Source: Blautia hominis
GTDB taxonomy: Bacteria > Bacillota > Clostridia > Lachnospirales > Lachnospiraceae
DNA length: 64,000 bases
Reading direction: 5' to 3'
NCBI GenBank assembly: GCA_002270465.1
Contig: NQOF01000002.1
Span: 976,385-1,040,384, forward strand
Of the stretch, positions 7,733 through 15,454 are shown one piece after another (within the stretch, counting starts at the first letter, position 1; the number at the start of each line of letters is the position of its first letter). A program made the translations under genes and the position numbers. The notes beneath the pieces were generated by a model. That model was not told where the DNA came from. It worked only from the letters and a program-made list of their open reading frames with translations, and ran no database searches.

Positions 7733-9121
7733 TTATAAGGTTATATGCAGTCTCCTGCAGCTCTCCTCAATGACGGATATGAGCTCCTCGTCTGTCAGGA
7801 CCGTGACACGCCCCTCCTCATACTGGGCATCCACCCAGGCCTTTATCATCTGCACCAGTTCGCTGTTCTTCTGCACCTGGCGCTCACCAGAAAGGCGGTA
7901 GTGATTGTTGATCCAGTGGGCAATGCCTGCCAGGCCGGATGTGTTGGAAACAGCCACCTGAGGCGGACGGCCCAGGAATTTATCCGTATCAAAGATATTG
8001 TAGATCTCCTCGTTTTTCAGCAGACCGTCTGCGTGGATACCGGCTCTTGTCACATTGAATGCGCTTCCCACAAACGGTGTGGTGGAGGGAACCTTGTATC
8101 CGATCTCTTTTTCATAATATTCTGCAAGCTCTGTGATGACCCTTGTATCCATGCCGTCCAGGGAGCCTTTGATCTGGGCATACTCAAATACCATGGCTTC
8201 CAGGGGGGTATTGCCGGTTCTCTCACCAATACCGAACAGGGAACAGTTCACACCGCTTGCGCCGTAGAGCCATGCGGTTGTAGAGTTGCTCACAGCTTTG
8301 TAAAAATCATTATGGCCGTGGAACTCTATCAGCTCAGAGGGGATTCCGGCATGTGTCAAAATACCGTAGATAATACCCGGTATGGAGCGGGGGATCACAG
8401 CACCGGGATAGTTGACGCCATAACCCATAGTATCGCAGCAGCGCACTTTGATCGGTATGGAATACTCCTCCATCAGTTTGTTCAGCTCCAAACAGAAGGG
8501 GATCACATAGCCGTAGATATCGGCTCTTGTGATGTCCTCCAGATGACATCTGGGGCTGATCCCTGTCTCCAGGCATTCACGGATCACACTCAAATAGTGC
8601 TCCATGGCCTCTTTTCTGGTCATTTTCATTTTATAGAAAATATGGTAATCCGAACAGCTTACCAGGATACCTGTCTCCTTAAGTCCGATGTCCTTTACCA
8701 GTTCAAAATCTTTTTTGCTGGCGCGTATCCAGCTTGTGACTTCCGGGAATTTGTATCCCCGCTCCAGGCATTTATATACGGCGTCTCTGTCCTTTTTGCT
8801 GTAGAGGAAAAACTCGCTCTGACGGATCCTTCCGTTTGGACCGCCCAGTTTGTGCAGGTAATCAAAGATGGTCACAATCTGCTCAGTGCTGTAAGGAGCT
8901 CTTGACTGCTGCCCGTCACGGAACGTGGTGTCAGTGATCCAAATGTCATCCGGCATATGGTGGGGCACGATCCGGTCGTTAAACGCAATCTTTGGTACCT
9001 CTGTGTAAGGAAACAGATTGTGAAATACATTCGGCGTCTGTACATCCACCAGGGGATACATATGCTCTTCCAGTTCCAGTAAATTTGTATGGTAATTCAT
9101 TCTGACAGCTCTGTTTATCAT
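7733..9121 (-). CDS. Re-face citrate synthase (isopropylmalate/homocitrate synthase-like)
   Basis: A 462-aa member of the DRE-TIM metallolyase superfamily. The catalytic loop DTTFRDGQQSRAPYS (64-78) and metal ligands HGHND (268-272) are intact. There is no leucine-sensing LeuA regulatory domain. The N-terminus, the length and the pairing with isocitrate dehydrogenase fit the Re-citrate synthase described in Clostridium kluyveri rather than isopropylmalate synthase. It would condense acetyl-CoA and oxaloacetate for oxidative 2-oxoglutarate and glutamate synthesis. The ATG at 9121 has AGGAG 8 nt upstream; an upstream GTG at 9130 is too close to that site. No aconitase gene is in the operon. Confidence 0.82.
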   Translation of the reverse strand: MINRAVRMNYHTNLLELEEHMYPLVDVQTPNVFHNLFPYTEVPKIAFNDRIVPHHMPDDIWITDTTFRDGQQSRAPYSTEQIVTIFDYLHKLGGPNGRIRQSEFFLYSKKDRDAVYKCLERGYKFPEVTSWIRASKKDFELVKDIGLKETGILVSCSDYHIFYKMKMTRKEAMEHYLSVIRECLETGISPRCHLEDITRADIYGYVIPFCLELNKLMEEYSIPIKVRCCDTMGYGVNYPGAVIPRSIPGIIYGILTHAGIPSELIEFHGHNDFYKAVSNSTTAWLYGASGVNCSLFGIGERTGNTPLEAMVFEYAQIKGSLDGMDTRVITELAEYYEKEIGYKVPSTTPFVGSAFNVTRAGIHADGLLKNEEIYNIFDTDKFLGRPPQVAVSNTSGLAGIAHWINNHYRLSGERQVQKNSELVQMIKAWVDAQYEEGRVTVLTDEELISVIEESCRRLHITL

Positions 9122-9203
9122 TTTCGTCACTCCTCATCCTAACTTCCGGGATATCCCGGCATCACATTTTCAATATGCTATCACTTTATCCTAATGAATT
9201 TCT

Positions 9204-9238
9204 TGTATCATTGTATACAATGATACATTATTTGTCAA
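9204..9238 (-). promoter_or_regulatory. Promoter and 24-bp palindromic operator of the citrate branch
   Basis: Minus-strand -35 TTGACA (9233-9238), 17-nt spacer, -10 TACAAT (9210-9215). A perfect 24-bp palindrome at 9204-9227 has half-site TGTATCATTGTA and covers the -10 and most of the spacer. The GntR protein of this operon is the obvious candidate to bind it. Confidence 0.85.
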
Positions 9239-9247
9239 TATAAATTT

Positions 9248-10090
9248 TCAATTCTTTTCGTCATATAAAAAATGCTCTAACTGAAAAAGCCCCCAACCCT
9301 GCAGGTTGTGGGGATAACCTAAATCCTTTGCTGTCTGCATGAGTCTTTTTTTGACTTGCAGATTTGTCAGGGCGGGATCTTTTTCAAGAAGCAGGGCAAT
9401 CCCTCCCGACACCATGGGCGTGGACATGGAGGTGCCGCTTTTCACTGCATAGGGCATACTGCCGCTTCTGTTGGCGCAGGAGACGATGGCATTGCCCGGT
9501 GCCACAATATCCGGCTTGATAATACAGTCACAGGTAGGCCCTCTCCCGGATATACCCTGATGGCGCACCAGCATATCCGCAGAACCTACGGTAATAACCT
9601 TCCGGCTGCTTCCCGGAGCTGTGATGCTCCCCTGCCCCGGTCCCATATTGCCTGCTGCTGCCACAACAATGAAGCCATCGTCCCAGGCTGCTTCCACTGC
9701 ATGGATCAAATCCCGGTGAGATTCTTTTTGTGTGGTGCCCACGGAAATATTGATGATCCGGATATTGTACTTTATCCTGTTTTCCTTGATCCAGTTCAGT
9801 GCTTCGATGACCTGCTCTTTATTTCCATTGCCGCTTTCATCCAGCACCTTCACAGCAATGATATCGCAGCCGGGCGCCACACCTTTGTATTTTCCGTTCA
9901 GCGCAGCCCCGTTTCCGGCCAGAATACCGGCCACGTGTGTGCCATGCCCATTGTCATCATAAGGGAAGGTTCTCCCGTGTACCATATCCAGAAAAGCACG
10001 GATCCGGCAGTCGAAATCTATATGAGGATAAATCCCGGTGTCCAGGATGGCGACACCTATATTTTTTCCAGTAAGCCATTTCTGCATCAT
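9248..10090 (-). CDS. S8 family serine peptidase (subtilisin-like, no signal peptide)
   Basis: A 280-aa compact subtilase with an intact triad: Asp17 in ILDTGI, His49 in NGHGTHVAG and Ser221 in SGTSMSTP, plus oxyanion Asn148 in AAAGN. It has no signal peptide, prodomain or anchor, resembling intracellular or AprX-like enzymes. ATGATG at 10090 has GGAG about 9 nt upstream. An open frame in another register just upstream (start about 10172, MRKAGKILAVKPF) could be a lost N-terminal extension joined by a frameshift, but an in-frame stop and the ribosome site favour the short form. It is divergent from a second subtilase. Confidence 0.85.
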   Translation of the reverse strand: MMQKWLTGKNIGVAILDTGIYPHIDFDCRIRAFLDMVHGRTFPYDDNGHGTHVAGILAGNGAALNGKYKGVAPGCDIIAVKVLDESGNGNKEQVIEALNWIKENRIKYNIRIINISVGTTQKESHRDLIHAVEAAWDDGFIVVAAAGNMGPGQGSITAPGSSRKVITVGSADMLVRHQGISGRGPTCDCIIKPDIVAPGNAIVSCANRSGSMPYAVKSGTSMSTPMVSGGIALLLEKDPALTNLQVKKRLMQTAKDLGYPHNLQGWGLFQLEHFLYDEKN

Positions 10091-10205
10091 TTCTCAAAGC
10101 TCCGTATATTAGTTCTTCTTTATGGTATTCAGAAAACGGCTTTACTGCCAATATTTTCCCGGCTTTCCTCATAGACTTATTAAAAACAGACAGTATGGAA
10201 ATTTT

Positions 10206-11900
10206 ATGGCTACAATAAAGGAAATGATTTTATCCGAGGACTATGCAGATTATATCCTCCCCATATATCCGCAGTTTCTGGATGATTACCGGCAGTACGG
10301 TGCCCAGCTTTTCAATAACTATTACGGGATGATCCATGGGCTTCTTCCCTCCTCTGATATCAGAGACTACTATGCAAACGGGCTTTTTTACAATACAGTC
10401 CCGAATCTCTATTCACTTTTGGATACCGTCAATCTGGAGGTCTCAGGAATCACCACGGTCCAGAACCAGCCGGCCCTCAATCTGAAAGGACGGGGGATTC
10501 TCATCGGCTTTATTGACACGGGAATTGATTACACCCATCCGGCCTTCCGGCGTTCGGACGGAAGCAGCCGTATATACGGACTGTGGGACCAGACCATCCA
10601 GAGCGGCACGCCGCCATATGAAATGCTGTATGGAAGCGGGTATACAAATGAAGATCTGAATAACGCGCTGGCTTCGGAAGATCCGCTGGAACTTGTCCCC
10701 TCCCAGGATACCATTGGACACGGAACCTTTCTGGCCGGCGTTGCGGCAGGAAGCAGCATACCTGAAAATGATTTTATCGGAGCGGCCCCGTCCAGTATGC
10801 TGGCAGTGGTAAAACTAAAAGAAGCCAAAAATTATCTGAAAGAACTCTTCTACCACACAAGCGACAACCCTGTTTACCAGGAATCAGACATTATGATGGG
10901 AATCCGTTATCTTCTGCTCCTCTCCAATGAACTGCAGGCACCGCTGGTCATCTGCATTGGCCTGGGTTCAAACCAGGGCGCTCATTCAGGACAATCTGCC
11001 CTGGCAATTTCCCTGACCTTATCCGCCAATTACTGGGGGGTCTACTCTGTTGCAGCCGCAGGGAATGAGGCGGGGAAGGCACATCATTTCTTCTCGGACG
11101 CACCTGCACCCGATACCAGCGTGACAGTGGAGATACTGGTTCCGGAAAATACCAGGGGATTTACCGCAGAGTTATGGGGTGCTCCTCCCGAAATCTATTC
11201 CGTGGGGTTTGAATCCCCTCTGGGCGAAGTCATCCAAAGGCTGCCTACCAGGATCAATTACACAGATACCATACAATTTGTATTGGAAGATACAGAGATT
11301 TTCATTGCCTCAGAGCTGATCCAAACGGTATCCGGGGATCAGCTGATATTTTTCCGGTTCTCAAATCCAACGCCCGGCGCCTGGAAGATCAATGTTTATT
11401 CCAGCAGCAACAATGCGGGGAACTTCCATATCTGGCTTCCGGTCTCCGGTTTTATGCAGCCGGACGTGACTTTTTTAAGACCGGACCCCAACACCACCAT
11501 CACAGCCCCCTCCGCCGCTCAGGTGGCTCTCACAACCGCTACTTATAATGGATACAATAACAGCCTGTTCGTCAATTCCAGCAGAGGATATACCCGCACA
11601 GGGATCATCAAACCCGATATAGCGGCTCCCGGTGTAAATGTCCCCGGTCCGGCTCCGAACGGACGTTTTACCACCATGACAGGCTCCTCCGCGGCGGCGG
11701 CCATCACTGCAGGTGCCTGTGCCCTGGTGATCGAATGGGGCGCAAAGAGAAATCCGCCTAAGATTTTTAACAACGCAGAACTCAAAGCCCTTTTCATCCG
11801 GGGAGCCCGGAGAAGCCAGGTGCAGCTTTATCCCAACCGGGAATGGGGTTTTGGCGCCCTGGATGTGTACCGGATCTTTTCGGTCTTCACGAATATTTAA
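10206..11900 (+). CDS. S8 family peptidase with large inserted domain (Csp-like)
   Basis: A 564-aa subtilase. Asp104 (FIDTGID), His172 (GHGTFLAG) and Ser495 (MTGSSAAAA) form the triad, and Asn287 (AAAGN) is the oxyanion residue. About 200 residues separate Asn287 from the serine, room for the jelly-roll insertion seen in Clostridial Csp germination proteases, and residues 1-90 look like a prodomain. A role in spore germination or cortex-enzyme processing is therefore possible but not proven. The Met at 10206 is used although its ribosome site is weak. The catalytic residues are intact, unlike the CspA/CspC pseudoproteases. Confidence 0.82.
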   Translation: MATIKEMILSEDYADYILPIYPQFLDDYRQYGAQLFNNYYGMIHGLLPSSDIRDYYANGLFYNTVPNLYSLLDTVNLEVSGITTVQNQPALNLKGRGILIGFIDTGIDYTHPAFRRSDGSSRIYGLWDQTIQSGTPPYEMLYGSGYTNEDLNNALASEDPLELVPSQDTIGHGTFLAGVAAGSSIPENDFIGAAPSSMLAVVKLKEAKNYLKELFYHTSDNPVYQESDIMMGIRYLLLLSNELQAPLVICIGLGSNQGAHSGQSALAISLTLSANYWGVYSVAAAGNEAGKAHHFFSDAPAPDTSVTVEILVPENTRGFTAELWGAPPEIYSVGFESPLGEVIQRLPTRINYTDTIQFVLEDTEIFIASELIQTVSGDQLIFFRFSNPTPGAWKINVYSSSNNAGNFHIWLPVSGFMQPDVTFLRPDPNTTITAPSAAQVALTTATYNGYNNSLFVNSSRGYTRTGIIKPDIAAPGVNVPGPAPNGRFTTMTGSSAAAAITAGACALVIEWGAKRNPPKIFNNAELKALFIRGARRSQVQLYPNREWGFGALDVYRIFSVFTNI

Positions 11901-11981
11901 ACTTTTTTTACACAAAGATGCACCAATTCCTCCCCGGCACATATCATGTAAGTGTAATCAAAAATTTTTGGAGGAAACAAA

Positions 11982-12248
11982 ATGAGTGATTTAGCTGCTA
12001 CAAACTGTGGTTGCGGATGCGAAGATAATTGTGGAGGAGGATGTGGAGTTTCCCGTGGATTCGGCGGCGACTGCAGCTGTATTATCTGGATTCTTCTTCT
12101 GCTTTGCTGCTGTGGAAATGGAAACGGCGGCTGCGGCGGTGGCTGTGGAAATGATTGTGGCTGTGGCGGCGGCTTTGGCGGCGACTGCAGTTGTATCATC
12201 ATCATCCTGCTGCTCCTGTGCGGATGCGGCGGAAATGGATTCTGCTAA
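11982..12248 (+). CDS. Gly/Cys-rich duplicated small protein with two hydrophobic segments
   Basis: An 88-aa protein with 19 Cys and about 27 Gly residues. It consists of two half-repeats, each ending in GFGGDCSCII[W/I]ILLLLC (26-42 and 64-80), so each carries a hydrophobic run of about eight residues framed by cysteines. The start has a clear GGAGG site 8 nt upstream. The two DNA copies differ at several third positions while the peptide is nearly identical, which supports real coding under selection. Similar products are sometimes labelled chorion-like high-cysteine proteins; that name is not functional evidence. Possible roles are a disulfide-rich spore-coat or membrane peptide. Function unknown. 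Confidence 0.8.
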   Translation: MSDLAATNCGCGCEDNCGGGCGVSRGFGGDCSCIIWILLLLCCCGNGNGGCGGGCGNDCGCGGGFGGDCSCIIIILLLLCGCGGNGFC

Positions 12249-12305
12249 TCCAAACAGAGTATAAAATACCAGTGTGGGGCTGCTGTCAAGCAGCCTCATC
12301 TTAGA

Positions 12306-12333
12306 AAAGCCGGGGTGATGAGCCCCGGCTTTT
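12306..12333. terminator. Bidirectional terminator between convergent small genes
   Basis: The GCCGGGG stem (12309-12315 with 12323-12329) is flanked by AAAA on the left and TTTT on the right. It can end the plus-strand Cys-rich gene and the minus-strand 52-aa gene. Confidence 0.8.
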
Positions 12334-12340
12334 AATTTGC

Positions 12341-12499
12341 TTACATTTCTTTTGTTTTACTGTTTTCCAGATCCAATTTTCTTTTTTCTTCCGCCTCCAT
12401 GGCTCTTTTGGCTGCCAGCTGCTTTCTTTTTACACAGTCCATATCTATTTCATAAATGGTGTTGTCTTCCTCCACCAGTCTGATTTCATGCTGTTCCAT
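12341..12499 (-). CDS. Small charged protein of 52 residues, unknown function
   Basis: A short open frame starting MEQHEIRLVEEDNTIYEID. The first half has an acidic, strand-like pattern and the second is a highly charged predicted helix rich in K, A and E (about 24-52). AAAGGGG lies about 9 nt upstream of the ATG, and it ends before a terminator hairpin. It is divergent from the 110-aa/repeat-protein operon, with a TATAAT-like -10 in the shared intergenic space. I do not recognise the family. The ribosome site and tidy boundaries support it being real. Confidence 0.55.
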   Translation of the reverse strand: MEQHEIRLVEEDNTIYEIDMDCVKRKQLAAKRAMEAEEKRKLDLENSKTKEM

Positions 12500-12607
12500 G
12501 TTTAAACACCCCTTTCCCTATTATACTATGGCAGAACCGGTTTTTCGTCATATCCTGTATAGTGGAAACATAAGGTTTAAAAAGCGGAAGTTTTGGAAGG
12601 AGCGAGA

Positions 12608-12940
12608 ATGGAAGAACATAATATTCTGGACGAAATGATATCGGAGGATCAGGTAGAGATTCTAAAAGCGGCCATGCCTTATCTTCCGGCGCAGGGCCAG
12701 AGGCTTATATCCGTCTATGCCAAATTTCTGGAGTTATCCAATACCATACGTCTTTTCTCACGGCCGCAGGCAGATATGCAGATGCATGCCCAGGAACAGA
12801 TCAATGCAGATCCACTGGAAATGCTTTCAGCCTGCAGTAAAGTATGCAGCGGGCCGGCAAAAGAAAGAATAGAGAATCTCATCAACACCATGGCTATGCT
12901 GCAGCTCTTCGAGCTGGCACAGGATATGCCGAAACAGTAA
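12608..12940 (+). CDS. Hypothetical protein, first gene of a two-gene operon
   Basis: A 110-aa acidic, mostly helical protein beginning MEEHNILDEMISEDQVEILK. No signal peptide or membrane segment. ATG 12608 is chosen because AAGGAG sits 5 nt upstream; a TTG at 12593 precedes it but has no ribosome site. The C-terminal half (PLEMLSACSKVCSGPAKERI, then a hydrophobic helix NLINTMAMLQLFELAQ) resembles in style the C-terminal helical module of the next gene. The next start is 12 nt away, so the two are cotranscribed. Function unknown. Confidence 0.75.
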   Translation: MEEHNILDEMISEDQVEILKAAMPYLPAQGQRLISVYAKFLELSNTIRLFSRPQADMQMHAQEQINADPLEMLSACSKVCSGPAKERIENLINTMAMLQLFELAQDMPKQ

Positions 12941-12952
12941 ACGGAGGTAAAT

Positions 12953-14002
12953 ATGAATAATCAAAATTACAGGCAGAATTCTAAAAATCCTGCCGGAAAG
13001 CCCGGGGCAGACGAGCCGCAGCAGGCCAATCACCGCCAGGGCGGTTTAAACAAGACCAGCTTCCGGCAAAATGGTCCCGGTTATCCCCAGGGAAACCAGC
13101 AGCCCTATCACGCCGGCCCGCAGCCCGGTTCCCAGACAGAATCCACGGCTTATCCGAACAACTCCCCGTCTGGTTCCCGGCCATTTCAGAACAGTCCTCA
13201 GCAGGGCAAGACGTCCCGCCCAAATAGTTCCCAGCAGGGAAATACATCGAATCAAAATGGTCCGCAGAAGGGAAATGCTTCTTATGCTAACGGCTCCCAA
13301 CAAGGAAATCCCCCCTACCCAAATGGGCCGCAGCAAGGAATCCCACCTTATCCAAACGGCTCACAGCAGGGAAATGCCTCTTATGCTAATGGCTCCCAAC
13401 AAGGAAATACACCCTACTCAAATGGCCCACAGCAGGGAGCCTCACCTTATCCAAGCGGCCCGCAGCAGGGAACCCCGCCTTACCAAAACGGCACACAGCA
13501 GGGAACCCCGCCTTACCAAAACGGCCCGCAGCAGGGAACTCCACCCTACCAAAACGGCCCGCAGCAGGGAACCCCGCCTTACCAAAACGGCCCGCAGCAG
13601 GGAACTCCGCCTTACCAAAACGGCCCGCAGCAGGGAATTCCGCCTTACCAATCCGGGCCGCAGGCATACGGACAGTACCAGCAAAATGCGCAGCAGCAGG
13701 GAAATACACAGCAGCAGAGCAATTCACAGGATAACTGGATGAACAATCCTAATCTGAAAGGCATGGACCCGGAAAAACTAAAAATGCTCAACAATATAGC
13801 AAATCAGGGCAGTCAGAAGGGAATGAATGAATTGATGCCCTTTCTTATGTCAGCAGTTTCACAGAACAAAAATCAACCCGGGGGACTTGATTTTTCGCGT
13901 CAGGAGATGGACACCATAATAGAGGTATTAAAAATGGGAAAATCACCGGAAGAGGTGTCCCGCATCAACCGTATGATGCAGATCGTTAAAATGATGCATT
14001 GA
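12953..14002 (+). CDS. Pro/Gln/Gly/Asn repeat protein with C-terminal helical domain
   Basis: A 349-aa protein in three parts: a polar N-terminus (1-95), low-complexity tandem repeats with unit NGPQQGTPPYQ and variants (about 96-240), and a conserved-looking helical C-terminus (about 262-349, including GMDPEKLKMLNNIANQGSQK and FSRQEMDTIIEVLKMGKSPEE). CGGAGG precedes the ATG. The repeats are imperfect in DNA and homogenised near the middle, a sign of recent unit expansion. No signal peptide is seen. A scaffold or coat-like protein is plausible, with the tail as the functional anchor. Family not recognised. Confidence 0.8.
   Translation: MNNQNYRQNSKNPAGKPGADEPQQANHRQGGLNKTSFRQNGPGYPQGNQQPYHAGPQPGSQTESTAYPNNSPSGSRPFQNSPQQGKTSRPNSSQQGNTSNQNGPQKGNASYANGSQQGNPPYPNGPQQGIPPYPNGSQQGNASYANGSQQGNTPYSNGPQQGASPYPSGPQQGTPPYQNGTQQGTPPYQNGPQQGTPPYQNGPQQGTPPYQNGPQQGTPPYQNGPQQGIPPYQSGPQAYGQYQQNAQQQGNTQQQSNSQDNWMNNPNLKGMDPEKLKMLNNIANQGSQKGMNELMPFLMSAVSQNKNQPGGLDFSRQEMDTIIEVLKMGKSPEEVSRINRMMQIVKMMH
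13250..13660 (+). repeat. In-gene 33-bp tandem repeat array
   Basis: About a dozen 33-bp units, each encoding 11 residues. Five units between about 13470 and 13640 are nearly identical; earlier ones are diverged. The 33-bp phase keeps the frame, so slippage would change protein length without breaking it. Confidence 0.85.
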
Positions 14003-14031
14003 TATAACCGGGACGCAGGTCTGCGCCTTCA

Positions 14032-14070
14032 TTAAAAACAGCCGTCCGGCATACAATACCGGACGGCTGT
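14032..14070 (-). terminator. Terminator after cinA
   Basis: A 12-bp perfect stem ACAGCCGTCCGG (14038-14049 with 14059-14070) is followed on the minus strand by UUUUU. It lies 60 nt past the cinA stop. The plus-strand side has no U-tract. Confidence 0.85.
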
Positions 14071-14128
14071 CTGTACAGCTGCTATTCTCTTACGTTCAGC
14101 GTCTTAACGGCACAGACCTGCCGAACCG

Positions 14129-15409
14129 TTACGCTTTCTCTTCATTGCGGCGCTCAAAATTTTCCAAAATACACTCTCTTAAAAGGATCAGTGCATACGT
14201 TGCTGCCTGCTCCCTGATCTTGCTGCGGTCTCCGCCAAAGTGGAATTCCCGCACCACAGTCTTTCCTTTTAAACAACATCCGATAAATACTGTGCCCACA
14301 GGAGCCTGCTCGGTACCGCCGTCCGGCCCGGCAAATCCGGTAATGGAGACTGCGGCATCGGAGCCAGTGACGAAGCATCCGCCTTTTGCCATTTCCTTTG
14401 CGCATTTTTCGCTGACTGCCCCATATTCCTTCAGGGTACTTTTCTTTACCATGACGTATTTTCTCTTAGCCCGGTTGGTGTATGTGACGAATCCTTGTTT
14501 CAGTACATCAGAAGCGCCCGGTACATCCACGATCCTGGCTGACAGGGCACCGCCTGTGCAGGATTCTACGGTGGTCAGGGAAATATCCTGGTTTCGGAGC
14601 AGGTCCACCACAGCACACTCCAGGGACTTATCCTCGTCGGTGGTGTAGATATTGGCACCAAATCGCACCTTCAGTTCACGCACAACCGGTTTGATCAGCT
14701 TTCTTGCCGCTTTATCATTTTCCGCCTTGGCTGTCACACGCAGGTGTACCTCCCCTGTCTTGGCGTATGTGGCTATCGTCGGGTTGGACTGCTTCTCGAT
14801 CAGATCTGCAATATCTGTCTCCACCTGGCTCTCACCAATGCCGCAGACCTTGACCATCTCGGAGGCGATCACTTCCGGCTGCTTTTTCCTGAGATAAGGA
14901 TAGATCTTATCCTCAAACATGGGGATCAGTTCGTTCGGCGGACCGGGAAGCAGGATCAGAATGGTTTTGTTTTCCTCCATGATGATCCCCGGTGCAGTTC
15001 CGTTTTCATTGTCCACTGCAATGGCCCCCTCCGGGAGAAGTGCCTGCTTCCAGTTGTTTTCTGTGATCTTGGTGCCCGGATGGCTTCTCACATAGTTTTC
15101 CATATAGGCCTGGATGCGCTCTCTGGAGTGTTTATCCTCTGCCAGCTTTTTCCCCATAACCTTTGCAGCCACCTCTTTTGTCATGTCATCTTTGGTCGGC
15201 CCGAGGCCGCCGCAGAGAATCACCACATCCGAACGATTTACCGCGGTCTGGATCGTCTCCTCCAGACGTTTGTCATTGTCACCCACAATACTCTGATGAT
15301 ACATAGAAAGCCCAAGGGCGGCACATTTTTTTGCCAGGTAGGCCCCATTCGTATTCACAATATTGCCCAACAGCAACTCTGTTCCCACACATATTAATTC
15401 CGCTGTCAT
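14129..15409 (-). CDS. cinA: CinA: competence/damage-inducible protein, NMN deamidase
   Basis: A 426-aa protein of typical length. The N-terminal MoaB/CinA domain (about 1-170) shows ELICVGTELLLGNIVNTN and CGGLGPTKDD. The C-terminal CinA domain (about 260-415) carries TVESCTGGALSARIVDVPG and SITGFAGPDGG, the nicotinamide-nucleotide amidohydrolase module of pyridine nucleotide salvage. AAGGAGAG precedes the ATG. It is the last gene of the yicC-to-cinA cluster, 45 bp after pgsA, and is closed by a strong terminator. Confidence 0.95.
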   Translation of the reverse strand: MTAELICVGTELLLGNIVNTNGAYLAKKCAALGLSMYHQSIVGDNDKRLEETIQTAVNRSDVVILCGGLGPTKDDMTKEVAAKVMGKKLAEDKHSRERIQAYMENYVRSHPGTKITENNWKQALLPEGAIAVDNENGTAPGIIMEENKTILILLPGPPNELIPMFEDKIYPYLRKKQPEVIASEMVKVCGIGESQVETDIADLIEKQSNPTIATYAKTGEVHLRVTAKAENDKAARKLIKPVVRELKVRFGANIYTTDEDKSLECAVVDLLRNQDISLTTVESCTGGALSARIVDVPGASDVLKQGFVTYTNRAKRKYVMVKKSTLKEYGAVSEKCAKEMAKGGCFVTGSDAAVSITGFAGPDGGTEQAPVGTVFIGCCLKGKTVVREFHFGGDRSKIREQAATYALILLRECILENFERRNEEKA

Positions 15410-15454
15410 AAGTCTCTCTCCTTCCCAGGCAGCATAGCCGAAGTTTCTCTTTCT

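Noticed and set aside
7745-8905. 386-aa plus-strand open frame opposite the Re-citrate synthase
   Set aside because: Antisense to a well-supported gene with intact catalytic motifs; the antisense product has no recognisable domain.
9957-10172. 71-aa minus-strand frame overlapping the compact subtilase
   Set aside because: No ribosome site, and most of it is the shadow of the subtilase N-terminus in another register. Only a possible frameshift remnant is noted.
13470-13650. Regular 33-bp repeats resembling a CRISPR array
   Set aside because: The units are contiguous with no unique spacers and are in frame, encoding the NGPQQGTPPYQ repeat of a protein.
13071-13742. 223-aa plus-strand frame in the repeat gene
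   Set aside because: Alternative register of the same 33-bp repeats with Arg-rich composition and no start signal.
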